A DNA stretch of 64,000 nucleotides from Pterois miles (Eukaryota; Chordata; Actinopteri; Perciformes; Scorpaenidae), in the NCBI GenBank assembly GCA_947000775.1, contig CAMQGK010000334.1, positions 1,924,001 through 1,988,000 on the forward strand, written 5' to 3'. The stretch's first letter is position 1. Each line of letters opens with the position of its first letter. Below are positions 1-12,071 of the stretch, piece by piece. The notes below the pieces were generated by a model. That model was not told where the DNA came from. It searched no databases and was given only the letters and a program-made list of their open reading frames with translations. The position numbers and the translations under genes were made by a program.

Positions 1-334
1 CATTTTGATAATAAATTTAAAAATCTGTTAATTTTGAAGATTTATTACCAAGTTGCTGGTGTATAATTCATTATTTCAATATTAGTTAAAATCTAATTTG
101 TATAAATCAAATAAAAAATTGCATTTACTTTTTAGTTTTACACAATTAAAAAAATAATGTTTAAGTCAACTCTGATGTTGACTTAAACACTGTTTTCCAG
201 TAACTTGCACATAGTGACGCATAAAGCTTATTAATTAAACACTGGTATCAAATCGGTACTTGGTATCAGCTGTTACCCAAAGACCGGGTATATGTATCGT
301 ATCGGGATTTAAAAAGTGGCATCGGTGCATCTCT
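1..334. repeat. Partial copy of TAGGGATGCAC-type DNA transposon
   Basis: The stretch ending near 334 shares TTATTAATTAAACACTGGTA and a 3' end of the type ATCGGTGCATC with the complete element at 35784-36233. The copy starts before the window edge and abuts another repeat at 335. It lies within or downstream of rasef introns on the left. No coding signal was seen. Confidence 0.6.
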
Positions 335-727
335 ATTCATAACTATGTTTTCATTAGTGTATAATCACCTGACACTACCAATCTTTGTGTATTTGTTGAG
401 CCTTCCTATCTACGTAGGGATGGGTCCTCTTCACAGAGTCCACCAAACGCTGGCTCTAGAGAGAGCCTATCCCACCTTTACGTTACCTGAAGGCCACCAT
501 AGTTTTCCGACATGTTTGTGAAACTGCAATAATGTGAACCGCAGTGTGCAAAACCGTGATAGCACCAGCCGCCGTCTCACTCGCGTTGCTCCTAAAGTAG
601 TGTAAAGATGGCCTCTGAGCGAGGCGAACGGCACCACCATGCACTCGGTGGCTCACGTTACCACAGTCTTAGAAAATTAGAAGCGAGCTGAGGGGTACTC
701 AAATCCTAAATCCTACACACTATATGT
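335..727 (-). repeat. Truncated copy of TAAAGG-TIR MITE family
   Basis: This is a reverse-orientation copy of the element seen at 26187-26659, 37270-37811 and 61204-61615. Shared features are the segment around 'atagttttcc/ggccaccatag', the 'gcctctgagcgaggcg' block and the terminal 'aatcctacacacta' end. The other end is truncated against the repeat at 1-334. Confidence 0.7.
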
Positions 728-950
728 TTACGTTAGAAAATAAATGATTAGTTTCAACATGTGAATAACATTATTACCAAGAACATATAGCCTGATTTCT
801 ACATGCTGTCCTACATGCTATACACAACGCTGAGCAGAATCTAAATGTACTAAGTGGGTTGTGAACATGACTGTTGGAGACTTTTGACCAGCAGTGTTGA
901 TGATGTATTGTAGTGAAAATAAAGTGCAGTCAGAGAGATGAAACATTTAC

Positions 951-1046
951 CATCTGCATCCTCTGGACTTTACACTGCAGCTCACACACTTCAGTTTCAT
1001 AACTTCTCTGTAGCTCACTCAGCGCAGCCTCTGTTCGCTTTTTCTC
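951..1046 (-). CDS. rasef: rasef coiled-coil exon 4
   Basis: This 96-nt exon (32 codons) runs from the acceptor TTTGTGTAG to the donor ATG|GTAAATG. It encodes EKKRTEAALSELQRSYETEV followed by CELQCKVQRMQM, matching the acidic/basic heptads of the RASEF coiled coil. Both ends are phase 0. Confidence 0.9.
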
Positions 1047-1343
1047 CTACACAAAGACACAAACCAACACAAAAACAAACAAAAACATAGCAAATAATTA
1101 GTTGCATTAACACAACAGTTTATGAAAGTGTGCATGTGTGTGTCTGCTCTCCATACAGTTATGTCATTTCGGTGACACATTAATCTGTGATTACTTTAGG
1201 GCAGATTTTGAAGGCAGCTGGGTAATTGATATCAGTAACTGTCAATCAGCAGTTTCCAAAAATAAAGATCTCTCATAAGAACATGACTGTGTGAACAAAA
1301 CAAACAGCAGCTCCTGAGTCAGTGGAGTACACTTACGTAAGTT

Positions 1344-1403
<60 letters not shown>

Positions 1404-3040
1404 TGATAAGCCAGCGTTTACGTTCCTGCGTGAGCTTAAAAGAAACATCAGGACTAAAGATAAGATTGAAGTTTAAATAAATACACGTTAAATAAATCTG
1501 ATGATCTGATGCCTGACCAGCAAGTGCAAGTCTGTACTGTTGCGCGTTTTCACATTTCATTTTATGTCATGGAAAGCTAAATGTTGTTATCAAACCTTAT
1601 CATTTCACACGCCACACTGTTTAATGTGTTCCAGGAAATATATCCAGCTTTCACAAAACTCACAATCCAGTAGTTTAGTATTGACAGAAAAGCTCGAAGG
1701 CCAACAATGCAATACAATAACTTTTGTAATAATTAAGTAATAAGTAACTTTTTTAATAATTTAAAAGCTCCAAACGCACAGCAGCACAGAATGACAGAAA
1801 ATGCCTCAAATCCATCATTAAATTTGACTTCTATCATAATGGCCATACATGAATTTGCAAATTATCTGGAGCCTTAGTGGTGGCATGCCGGGCGACTTGA
1901 ATCACCAAGTATGCGCCCTGATTATCATTTTCATACACACATCACCCAATCTTATGATCACAAATACATACATTCTTATCATGTTAAACACTCTAAAACT
2001 GGCTCCAGCTCCTCTATGTATCTGCTGTTTCCTATCAGAGATCCACAGAGTTGTGAAATCCAGCTGATCAGCAGGCGTGTCTGAGTTTGGATGAGTAATC
2101 TGATATTCAGCTGCGTTCGTTTGTTTGACATGAGGGAAGAGCTGAACAAACTCTGCTTATCGCGTTTGCCTACAAAAACTCCACAGAAACAAATACATGA
2201 GCCAGGAATCTCAAAACAAGATAAAAAGTGATGTGTTTGTGTTTTAGGGGGTCTTACTTATTTATGTTTGAGTTTTGTCCCACCTGCTCTCGTGTTTTCC
2301 TCTCAGCAGCATGGATGCGTTGGTCCATCTCATCTTCCATTTCACTGAGCTGCATTGATGCTTGGTCCTGTGCTCTGCCAAACAATAACAGGATCATTTC
2401 ACTGTATATACTCCACAAACACCCATCCATCCATCATCTACTGGCTTATCCTATTTATCCTAGTTAATTCATCACCTACTCGTAGCTCTACATTTTACTG
2501 AAAGCTGCAGCCCCAACAAAACCCTAAAATTTGGTTTTATAAGAAAAAAATTACACATTATCGGTTCTGATAAAACAGAGCTTTGACAAGTTTGATCAAG
2601 TAACAGTAACTCTGAACAACTGGGTGACATGTTGTTACATTTGATCCTAGAGTACTCTCTTTTTTGATCAACACATTAAAAAAATCCTGTGGAGTTGACT
2701 TTATGGAGAAATTAGTTTCCTGCAAGACAACATAAAGATCAACAGGCAGCTGAGCTTACACCATGTAGCTGTACAGTGTTATCAGTACATATTTACAGTA
2801 TGTTATAATATTTAAACACATTTTCATTTGTACTCTTATTGTCAATTAGAGGAACTTCTCTTATCCATCAAATGCCATTACAGTTACTTAAATAGCAGCC
2901 TGTCTCTTACCAATCAGAAACTAATAAAAAGAAGGAAACCACTGATGTAGTAAATATTACTTAAATAATCAGGCTCCACAATCCTGTTTCACATCTATGT
3001 CTGATGAAAATCTTCATTTCATTTCATTTGAAGGATGCGA

Positions 3041-3126
<86 letters not shown>

Positions 3127-6100
3127 CCCACCGTTTGATGGCCAGGGCCAGGTTTTCCATCTCTGAGTTCTGCTGTTTGATCTCTTTGGTGAAGTTCATG
3201 ATGACTTTCTCAAACTGGTTAATCAGTCTGGGCTCAGTCAGACTGATGTTCTGGTACAACGTAGCTGCTAGTTCACTCCTGGAAGACAATAAGGATTTGA
3301 CATCAGCTTGGTTCTGTAGTACCACCATGTGGTAGAGTAATGCTTCCCCTAACAATATTTTAGGAAAAGTTTGGCAATCCAGGCTGTTCTGTTTCAAATC
3401 GGTGAACTTTGAGAAGATTCGGATAGGTCATCGGGCAGCGAGTCTCGTAAGAGTTTTTGCAGCGGTCAGGTTAGGTTTCACAATTTACTGGGTTACTGTC
3501 TTGACACGACAAAGAAATAGTCCAGCATAATCACATAAAACCAAACTTCTGTTTTTCACAATTAGTTTTTTGTCTAGAACAAAAGAGAGAAAGACATAAT
3601 GACAGGCTAGCTGTTTTCCCCTGTATCCAGTCTTTATGCTAGATAAGCTAACCAGCAGCTGGCTGTAATTTTACTATACAGACATGAGAGTGGCATCACT
3701 CTTACTATTTAATTCTCTGCAAGAAAGCAAAAGTATTGTAGGAAAGCCTGGAGCCAAGCGGCAACCCACAGGTCTGAAAAGTGAAGCCAATGCTGAAGAG
3801 CCTTAAACTTGCATTCTTTCTAACAGCCGGCAGGAGGAGACTCCTCTGGTTGTAAGAAGTCTGACTGTATAGAAGTTTATGAGAAAATGACCCTACTTCT
3901 CACTAGATGTATTACCTCAGTAAACTGTAAAGAGTTCACAACCAATAACCATTTCAACATATTGTCAAATGCACAAAAGACACACACTTAAAAATAACCG
4001 AAACTATTTACTTGATTGCTATTTTTGATGCACACTTTGTTTCGCTTTATTTGCCAGTGACACAGCATAATACAGCCTGTAGTTCCCTGATAAAACCATA
4101 CAGAAACAGAAGGATGTGTCAGTGTAAAGCCTAATCACACAGTTTACACCATGTATGTCGTGCTGAAGTCATTATAATGATACAGTGATAAAGCCTCCTG
4201 CGTCACAGCGCGATGGTAAAAGTGGATTATACAAGTCTACAGTGTGTTTGCCTTCTGACAGGGCGGACTGGCTGTAATGCTAAACATATAGACACTACTG
4301 CCTGCCTGTCAATAACACAGTGACACAGTGTGCGGCAACATCACAGTGCCAAACACCAACTGATCAAAACAAAAATACACACACAGTAAAAGTTGTATAA
4401 GAACTGTTGTTAGGTAGCAACTGTGTTTAGGATTCCTGTTGAAGTCGTAGAAAACAGCTCTCCTCCAGATAAAATCTTAAGATACTAGGTGGGTTATTCA
4501 TCACAGGGCTAGAGTCACAAATAGCCAAAGAAACGGCACAGAAATAAGTCAAGTGACCGAAATAATTGCAGATAAACTGGCTCCCTTAATCTGTTTTACT
4601 CGCTGTGCAAATCCTTGGCTTCTCTTTCTGTGTTTGTTTTTGTATTTACTCCACACATCTCCCTAACCTGGCCCCCCAGATGGTTTGTTGCACAGAACCA
4701 TCTGAGAAGCCATGATTGAAAACTGTTTGGAAAATGGCTGGCACTTTCAAAAAAGTACTTGGCAAGTGATTGGTTGAACTAATTGTCAATCAAACTCTTG
4801 CCAAAGCCAGTCGGGAGAAGAGTGAAAATGTCATTTCCATCGAGAAACGCCTTCAGTGCCGTTCTTTGCTCTTAATCAAGAAATACTCTCCAGTTTTGAT
4901 ATAACTGATACTATTACAGCGTCCACGCTAACTTCTTCAGGAGGTGCGACTGTTGTTTAGAACGAACAGTGGCCTCTCTGTGTCGTCTCACACACCTAAC
5001 CCAGCCCTGTAGCTGCCAGTAGTTTCTCACAGGACACTAATTGGCCTCCAGTCTGGCGGGCTAGACACAAACACATTCCTTGAAGCCTGACTTTATGGAT
5101 TTTCATGTGATTTGTGATCCCGCAATTCTCACATGATCTTGTGACATGAGAATCCAGCTGCTGTGCAAGGCACAAATTTCCACTGAATTCAACAATCAGT
5201 TGTTCCTTGTCGGTTTGGGAGGTGCCTACCTCTTATCATAGGCCAGGATACAGACATACATTATTGTAATAATACACTTATTGACGTTAACACACTCAAA
5301 AGCTAAAAGCATAGGGAAATCATAATTCAGATCTCTAAAACGGCTGTATGATGAGGTGCTTTTGACTTGAGGACACTGTGGCCACACTCACAAAATATGC
5401 TGTATACAAGTGGGTTTCTAAAAAGCATTAAAAACTTAACTAAACTGAGGAAAGCACGCAGGACGTCCTGTGCAGAGAGGAGCTGTCTCCCAGTGCACAG
5501 CTGAATATTAGTCACCGTTTCAATCAGCTGAGCGATTCAACGATGTCAACCAACTCTTTACAGTAGCAATACAATTATTAAAAGGACGTGCAATTGATTT
5601 GTTCCTCTTGGTGTTCCTCTGTTTCTTTCATACTTACACAACATATTCTTTCATTGCCTGAAAAACAGACACTAGTCTGAAGTGAACTGTTTTTCAGATC
5701 TCTCAGCTGACTGCTCTAACGGTGAATGTAGCTGCTTGAGGATAAGAGAGTGTATTTAGCAGACAACACCACTGAGACAATCAATTGCCCAATGTCCCAG
5801 AAGCAAGGCAACACGAGGATGAGTCCAATGCCAGCCCTGAAGGAACGGCTGACTCAAAGAAGACGTAAGACTTAGTTGTCATAAGTGAATTAAGAGGATA
5901 GATTAGATTTATTAGAAATGGCCTAAATCTTCACCAGTCTGCCCACTGTATAGGTTTATATGGACAGCAAAATGTATATCTGAGTCATAACTGAATCCAA
6001 ATGGATCCTTTCATAAAAAGACTCAGGAGATATATGTGAGAAAGGTCTGAAGTCACAACAGAGAAAACGCAATGATAATGATCATGTAGGAACACGAAAC

Positions 6101-9100
6101 TCAAAGTTGTACTGATGCTTACATATTCAAAAACAATCTATAAACTCGTCATGACAGAGAAAATCCTGGCTGACCTTGTGACGTAAGTGCAAGACAAATA
6201 TATATTATGTTATCTGCTGCAGACAATAACATGCAACATTTGTGAAGGCAAAGGTAAGTTTGCAAAGACAAATAAGCAATAGTAGGCCTGAGTTGTAAAA
6301 AGGTGCATGAAAGAATGAAGGTTGCATTTTATTCTCAGTTTAAAAATGAGAGAAACCCTGTTGTTGTTAATAAAGCATTTAAATATCATATCTGGAATCA
6401 CAGATGTGACATCTGCAGTTATGGATGGAGAAACAGATTGATCTTGGCAGTCATACTGCAACACATGGATGAAGCAGAGTGTCAATGAATACTGCTATCC
6501 AATAAAATTTACTGACTACCTAACCCTTACCCTAACCCTACAGTATTGCATAATTAGTATAAGTTAGACAAAGACATTAACTGTCAATGTTTCAGCAGAG
6601 CTTGCAAGAGCTGACTCCCCTATTTCGAGTCTTGACTCCCTGGTTCCCTCCTGCCTCCGGTCCAACATGGCTTTCATCCATCCATCCGTCCACAAGCCTC
6701 ATTCCTCCCCTCATCCCTTCATCCCTCTTCCACTCATCTCTTTATTCCTCATCGTCCTTCTGGACCCTTAATCTGTCCCTCTTATATCATCATGGCTCCC
6801 CTCATTGTCTATTTATTATAATAATCTGTTATAAACTCATACCGTTATTGGTAGTTATTGGTTTTTGTTAGTGAAAGCAAAAAAACAGAACATGGTGACG
6901 TCTGCAGCTGGATGTAGCTGAAACCATACAGTATTTCTCGAGGGATCATATTGTGATTGATATTGATTATTTTGTGGTATCAAATTAATGATTATGACCA
7001 AACTCCAATTTAAAAAGAATATAATACTCATCATATTATTATTATTTATTATATAGTCTGTTTGACATGATGGGAGTTTTAATAGTAGAATATGGTTCAT
7101 CATTTATGTTGTTTTAATATGTTACTTTCCGCACATTTTCCATGTCACGAGATTTTGATATTGATTGATATTGATTTAATATTCAATATTTGATTTTGAT
7201 ACTAGAAATATAGTCTTAAATTCTATGTCCTTACATTGATTTCACTGAGTGATTGACATCACTCAGCTCTAACACTTAGACTCTGTGGTATCATCCAAAT
7301 ATAATGGAACTATAAAAATCAACATATATTACACACATATTTCCTGTAACAGTGAAAAAGTCACAAAGAAATGCTGCAAGTTCATAATTCTTTACTGATT
7401 TCTGAGAGGAAACTCCTTTTACGTAATACATTACAACAACAAAATGTCAGTCTGCTGAGGCCAAATGTTATGATAATTTACCATTCAGTGATCATAAATC
7501 TTGGGCTTGGTTTCAGTTATATCTTCAGCTCCAGTTACGATATAAATGACACATATACTGTTGTTGGTAACAGTACAGTTTCACAGTTATATAGGTTTAT
7601 ATCTCACTTCCTAGACATTATGAAATTATTCAGACCCATACTCTACACAACAATATAGGTAGATGTATAACATACCAATTAAGATTATGTTTAGGATATA
7701 CTGTATATTGCAGTAAAGAACAGAAATGGAAGCGGTTAAAGAGCATTGGCTGTTGGTCTTACTGTGAAAAGATATGTTTACAAGACGTAATTAATATCTT
7801 ATTGTTTATATTTATGGTGAAGATCCAAAAGACTACTGTCAAGGCAGAGAGAAGACAAACTTCTTAGATTCTTTGAAACTTTTAGAACTGCAACAAAAAA
7901 GTATTTCCATTATTGATTAAGGTGGCACAATACTACAATTTCCAAATTACAGTATTGTTAAAATCGCAATATTTGTTGAGGGTAAAATGTGTGTCATAAT
8001 ACAATTTTAAATCAGATATTGTGGTGCTGCATGTCCATCACCATTCAGCAAAATTTGAATGTTTTTCAATGAAATAATGATGTAAAAATGTTCATTCAAT
8101 CCATTATCGCAAATGATATTGCTTTTTTTTTTTTTTCAACATCGTGCAGCCCGGTTATTGATTAATCGATTTAGTATTCTCAATGAAAGGTTGGTCAATA
8201 AAAAGTCAGAAAATGGTGGAAAATATCCATCACAATTTCCCAGAAATTTGTGGGAAAAAAAAAATGTCTTGTATTTAAAAGCTAAATATATTCAAAAGTT
8301 TATAATTAATATAAATCAGAAAGGAGCAGAAATGGAGAAGCTATTTATATATAGGTAATATTTGACTTTTTTCTTTAATAATTACTTAAACAATCAATCT
8401 TCTTTGGAAAAATAACTTGTTTGTTACACACTGTGTGACAGATCTCACATCTCATTTCTCATATGAGAAAACGTGAGAACTTGTTTATTTATCTTTGGGT
8501 TATCATAAGATGCCTTCAGGAAAACAGACACACGCAGGACAAATATCACTCTCACTGTCACTGTTTTCTCAGTGACAGCATGTACCTGTTATTCAGATAA
8601 CATGACTGCACTTGTTACATAAGTGTTGCTGCACTGCACGTTTAATGTTATGGATTTGGCTTTTTAATATACTGTAAATTTTGTGAATTTCCTCTTGGAG
8701 ATCACTAAGTCTCACCATCGCCTTTACGCACACTGCACTCTGTTGAACACATTCACATATAAAGCATGTCCATATTTTAGAGACATTTGTGGCTACTGTA
8801 CAGTACCAGCTCCCTGGCTGACAGGTGTGCGCTCTCACCTGGGGATGAACTTGGCCTGCTCGCCCAGCCTGATCTCGAAGTTCTCCCAGGCGGCGGACAC
8901 CTCTCCTCCGTCTGACTCCATGTCCTCGCCGTAGCGGTCGTGAAAGCCGCTGATGAACTCCAGCAGAGTGACGGTTCCGTCGTTGTCGACGTCCAGTCGG
9001 TTAAATATGCGGTCCGCCTCCGCTGCGGACACCTGCAGCTCCGCACAGATGGTGAGAAACTCGTTTCTCTCGATCCGCCCGGAGTTGTCCACGTCGTAGG

Positions 9101-9143
9101 CGCGGAACAGGGTGCGCAGCCTGTCCTGCTCTTCCGCGCTCAT
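951..9143 (-). CDS. rasef: rasef, Ras and EF-hand domain protein (Rab45), 5' part of gene
   Basis: RASEF is an atypical Rab GTPase (Rab45) with two N-terminal EF-hands, a central coiled coil and a C-terminal Rab GTPase domain. In this window four minus-strand exons are visible: 9143-8839, 3278-3132, 2374-2284 and 1046-951, with phases 2, 2, 0 and 0 at their ends. The first exon carries two complete EF-hand loops (DVDNSGRIERNE and DVDNDGTVTLLE) and ends in the family-typical EQAKFIPR. The next exons give TLYQNISLTEPRLINQFEKV, then AQDQASMQLSEMEDEMDQRI, then EKKRTEAALSELQRSYETEV. All are clearly collinear with vertebrate RASEF. Later coiled-coil and GTPase exons lie beyond base 1. The start ATG at 9143 gives MSAEEQDRL. 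The first exon is CpG-rich. A second EF-hand first exon lies at 11009-10696. Confidence 0.93.
1345..1401. repeat. (CA)n microsatellite
   Basis: An uninterrupted CA dinucleotide run of about 57 bases inside a rasef intron, about 300 bases upstream of the exon at 951-1046. In the rasef transcript it reads as UG repeats. Confidence 0.95.
2284..2374 (-). CDS. rasef: rasef coiled-coil exon 3
   Basis: This 91-nt exon has acceptor TTGTTTGGCAG and donor CAG|GTGGGAC. It completes an Arg codon from exon 2 and encodes AQDQASMQLSEMEDEMDQRI then HAAERKTREQ, which is strongly RASEF-like coiled coil. Confidence 0.92.
3045..3124. repeat. (GT)40 microsatellite beside a splice donor
   Basis: Eighty bases of perfect GT repeat. 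In rasef pre-mRNA it is (CA)n beginning a few bases after the exon 2 donor at 3131. Confidence 0.97.
3132..3278 (-). CDS. rasef: rasef exon 2
   Basis: This 147-nt exon has acceptor TTGTCTTCCAG and donor CG|GTGGGAAA. Its reading frame SELAATLYQNISLTEPRLIN continues to MNFTKEIKQQNSEMENLALA and is collinear with RASEF residues after the EF-hand exon. It starts and ends in phase 2, so either first exon (9143 or 11009) can join it without a frame change. Confidence 0.93.
3541..3735. repeat. Dispersed repeat fragment
   Basis: The block 'gacaggctagctgt...ctaaccagcagctggctgta...ctctgcaagaaagcaaaag' matches, in reverse orientation, a dispersed repeat I recognise from teleost genomes. It resembles the ends of the TIR element at 62879-63992. 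Confidence 0.45.
3757..3945. repeat. Dispersed repeat, copy 1 of 2 in window
   Basis: The segment containing GTCTGAAAAGTGAAGCCAAT, then 'aggagactcctctggttg' and 'attacctcagtaaac', recurs at 40446-40630. It lies in a rasef intron and does not overlap an exon. Confidence 0.7.
3946..8838. other. rasef intron 1, no supported gene
   Basis: This is intron 1 of rasef beyond the repeat. It contains a probable teleost dispersed repeat at about 4690-5000 ('aacgccttcagtgc') and another at 7905-8400. Short telomere-like 'ccctaaccctaca' steps occur near 6520-6541. The open frames here are short, lack splice support and have no recognisable domain. Confidence 0.6.
7905..8400. repeat. Teleost dispersed repeat (GATTAATCGATT type)
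   Basis: This holds the motif ATTGATTAATCGATTTAG followed by 'gtcagaaaatggtgga...ccatcacaatttcccaga', a repeat I recognise as common in fish genomes. A second fragment lies at 50765-50985. Confidence 0.55.
8839..9143 (-). CDS. rasef: rasef exon 1 (proximal EF-hand first exon)
   Basis: The 305-nt coding part starts MSAEEQDRLRTLFRAYDVDN and ends in EQAKFIPR before AG|GTGAG. Two canonical 12-residue EF loops are present. The exon is much richer in CpG and GC than its surroundings, which fits a CpG-island promoter. The tail AWENFEIRLGEQAKFIPR matches the conserved end of the RASEF EF-hand exon, so this is the orthodox first exon. Confidence 0.93.
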
Positions 9144-9512
9144 ACCTCTGATGGGGGCAAGTGGCTGGCTGGAGAAAAGAAGGCGTTGCAGTATATTTAG
9201 ATGACCAAGACAAACAATAAACCCTACAGAACTGCCAACATTTTATTGTTGGGACATGCAAAAAGTTTAAACTCCCAACTTCCAGGCTTGTCCGCTCTTA
9301 TCCAAACATGTCGACAGCTGTTACGCATTTAACCAGAGTCTGATCCAGGTTATCCATTTTAAACCATCTGAACCGCTCAAAGAATCAACCGTGGACGCTT
9401 CGGCTCCTGTTTTGTCTTCACCAAATACTTCCCCGGTTTGTTTCAGCCGGTAGTCAGCTGGACGGACAGAACAGCAGCTAGGTCTGACTCAGGTAACGTG
9501 CCAGCCATCACT

Positions 9513-9572
9513 GGCTGTGTGAAGTGTGTGTGTGTGAGGTGTGTGTGTGAGGTGTGCGTGTGTGAGGTGTGT
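9513..9572. repeat. GT-rich minisatellite
   Basis: Repeats of the unit GTGTGTGTGTGAG, with slight variants, lie about 370-430 bases upstream of the proximal rasef start codon. Confidence 0.75.
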
Positions 9573-10120
9573 GTTCACTCCTCTCTCACCTCAACAATAG
9601 AGCAGGTCTGGGCTTCAGGCCAAATGAACAGTGCTTTCATTGTGGAGGCTAAAGGCTAATAGCCTGTAATGATGCTGAATAAACTTTAGAAATGATAAAA
9701 CCAGAGATTATTCAACATGTAGGGTATACTCTCCAAATCAGCCAAGAAAGTACAATGTGTTTCTCAGGTAGTTTATATTACCTGAGACACCCAGTGTACT
9801 GTAGTCCATGTAATTTGCATGTAAACATATCAAACTGATGAAATTCGTTTTTTTCCTATCAAGCTTTTGTGCTTTCTCTTTCCTTTAGTGTGTTTATAGG
9901 TTTATTGTGCATGTAAATAGTCTGCAAAGATACAAAGCCCAGAGTCCACGCTTAAGAAACACTGCTCCTGAACCGTTAGAAACACCTTGCATGAAGTCCT
10001 GCCCTCTCCTCCGTAACGTGGTGATGTCACCAAGTAACACCATTGCATAACGGCTAGTTTGGCACACCCTCTAACAACACTAGGAGCTCAGAGCGTTTCA
10101 GGCAGAGGGTGAAAAGAGAC

Positions 10121-10199
10121 GCTGCAGCACAGTTGATATGACAGAAGAAAAGCATGTTGTTTACATGCTTTTCTTCTGTCATATCGACTGTGCTGCAGC
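10121..10199. repeat. Near-perfect inverted repeat (hairpin)
   Basis: Arms 10121-10157 and 10163-10199 (37 bases each) are reverse complements with one mismatch (T/C), separated by a 5-base loop. The arm begins GCTGCAGCACAGT and ends AAAAGCATGT. It lies in the interval between the two rasef first exons. It could be a foldback remnant or a transcribed hairpin. Confidence 0.9.
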
Positions 10200-10695
10200 A
10201 TTCTAGTAGCAGCATTCTAGTAGAAACACAAAAGTACACAAGTATTCACCTGGAAATAAGCATAATAGTTCCTCATTAATGAATGATTTACTTTCTAAAA
10301 GGTTTTATCCATTGCATTACACTGAGCTCAGAAGTCAAAGAAACTAAAACGTACATGGATGCATGCATAAGCTTTCTGTTGAAACCTGGGGTCCTGTTAG
10401 AAATTTGGCGGTGAGCCTTTCATGTTTTTCCACAACATGTTAAAGATACATTTATTTTCTTGTAACTGGGGGGCATCAGGTACCTGTATTTACCGTGAGT
10501 GCCAGGATTTTCAGTACACTGTAATGTGGTAATCAGGTTTTTCTTGTCTTTTTTCCCTTCAATTCCACAAACAAAAGAAAATCCCACCCTTCAGGCATGT
10601 CAATGTCTGTGAAAAGTGTCAAATTGTTGCTTACAATGTGCACAGTACTGCTATTACATATACTTTTAAGAGCAAACGTGACTTTGATACCTCAC

Positions 10696-11009
10696 CTGGA
10701 TATGACATGTTCCTTGTTTGAAAACTCTTCCACAGAGGACTTCTCATCCTCTGGTTTTGCTTCATCATCTTCCTCCTGATGGCGTTCTTTGAAGCCACTG
10801 ATGAACTCCTCTAACGTTACTGTGCCATCTTTGTCGATGTCCAGGCGGTTGAATATGCCGTCTGCTTCTTCGGACGGTACGTGGAGCTCCTGACAAATAG
10901 TAAGGAACTCATGTTTTTCAATCATCCCTGAATTATCCACATCGTAGGTGTGAAAGAGTGAACTCAGGCGGTCTTGTTCTTCTTGGCTCATGCCCCTTGT
11001 TGATGCCAT
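10696..11009 (-). CDS. rasef: Second EF-hand first exon of rasef (alternative or duplicated)
   Basis: This 314-nt open exon starts MASTRGMSQEEQDRLSSLF and holds two intact EF loops (DVDNSGMIEKHE and DIDKDGTVTLEE). It ends at AG|GTGAGG in phase 2, the same phase and donor as the exon at 9143-8839. Over the first 67 residues from MS, 50 are identical to that exon by eye. The tail after the second EF-hand is different: acidic, ending SNKEHVISR, without the AKFIPR end. It most likely splices to exon 2 (3278) as a mutually exclusive first exon. A separate short EF-hand gene or a decaying duplicate is possible but less likely, since both EF loops are intact. A TATA-like box lies about 204 bases upstream of the ATG. 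Confidence 0.8.
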
Positions 11010-11212
11010 AGTTTTGCTTTAAATGTCTTTGTTAATAGTAAATCAATCAATTAGTCAAATAGTTAAATTTAACATTGTATTTCCTTATGGTGAGAATCAG
11101 AGATGGTTGGAAGCCAGCTGGAGGGAGCAAGTACAACTATTTGCTCCATGTTTGAAAATATCCTATCGCTGAAAGGCTGCAGAATGTAGTCTCAGTCCCT
11201 CAGTTACCTCGC

Positions 11213-11219
11213 ATTTATA
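11213..11219 (-). promoter_or_regulatory. TATA-like box upstream of the distal rasef exon
   Basis: The minus strand reads GGATATAAATGC, about 204 bases upstream of the ATG at 11009. This would leave a 5' UTR of roughly 170 bases. The proximal exon instead sits in CpG-rich DNA. Confidence 0.5.
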
Positions 11220-12071
11220 TCCTCCTCCCCCCTCTATTTTTTTCCTTTTTCAACACGTGAATACTCCTGACAAAACCACATTTTTTTGGAACCCTCAAGA
11301 TGATGTTAACAAGCTGTTCAAACCATGAAAAAGTGAAAGAATCCCTGCAGGCAGGCCAATGAAAAATAGCAGTGTGGCCAGGATCTGCAGGATGCTGTTT
11401 CTATTTTCTCTCTCGTTCATGAATCCCACTCAAGTGGCATACATGGGAAGCCACTGTGCAACGCTGGTGGCAGCCGTGACACACAAACCAACATGTTAAA
11501 CTGCATCTGTTCTTGATTTAAAGGAGTAATAAGAGACAATGTGTTGAGGAAGTTAACTAATCAGCCATGGTAAAGATAATAAGTTAATGAACCTGATCAA
11601 AACTCGAAGCAGTGCTGTCAACGATTCTATCAGAGTTGGATTATACGAGATGAAACACCCCATGCCCTGCAGGTAATGGAGCCTGAGGGTAAACCAACAT
11701 GTTCTTACCCTAATTTGTCACATATGCTGACATTTTGTCAGGGCCCCTTGGCGTCACTTTCTATCGCACTTGGTAGCCCAGCGCATCAAACTATGACGTT
11801 TCACCACAGTCGCAGTAAACATGTGGTTAACGTTGTGAATTCAAACTAAAACACTGGCTTGGGTTTAGGCAACACAAGCAGTTAGTGAGGAAAAAAGCAT
11901 CATGGTTTGGTGAAAAGTAGTCTGTAAAGTAAAAGTGAAATGTAATGCTGTGAACACAAAGAGCAACAACACATTGCTGGTTTCACAAGGGACACAAACA
12001 GCCATCTCCTGGATGACAGAGCTGTGCTTGTTGTAAATGCAATAAAAGTAAAACTGCTCAGACACTGCTTC
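11220..12071. other. Intergenic gap between rasef and the F-box gene
   Basis: About 850 bases separate the distal rasef promoter from the F-box gene polyadenylation signal. Around 11860-12010 it holds a fragment similar to repeats at 41101-41280 and 56330-56470 ('gggtttaggcaacacaag', 'gggacacaaac'). No gene was seen. Confidence 0.6.

Noticed and set aside
1242..1560. Cys-Val repeat open frames
   Set aside because: They translate the (CA)n microsatellite; the same applies at 3045, 46908 and 53331.
6516..6541. Telomere-like CCCTAA repeats
   Set aside because: Only about three degenerate units, too few to call an interstitial telomere.
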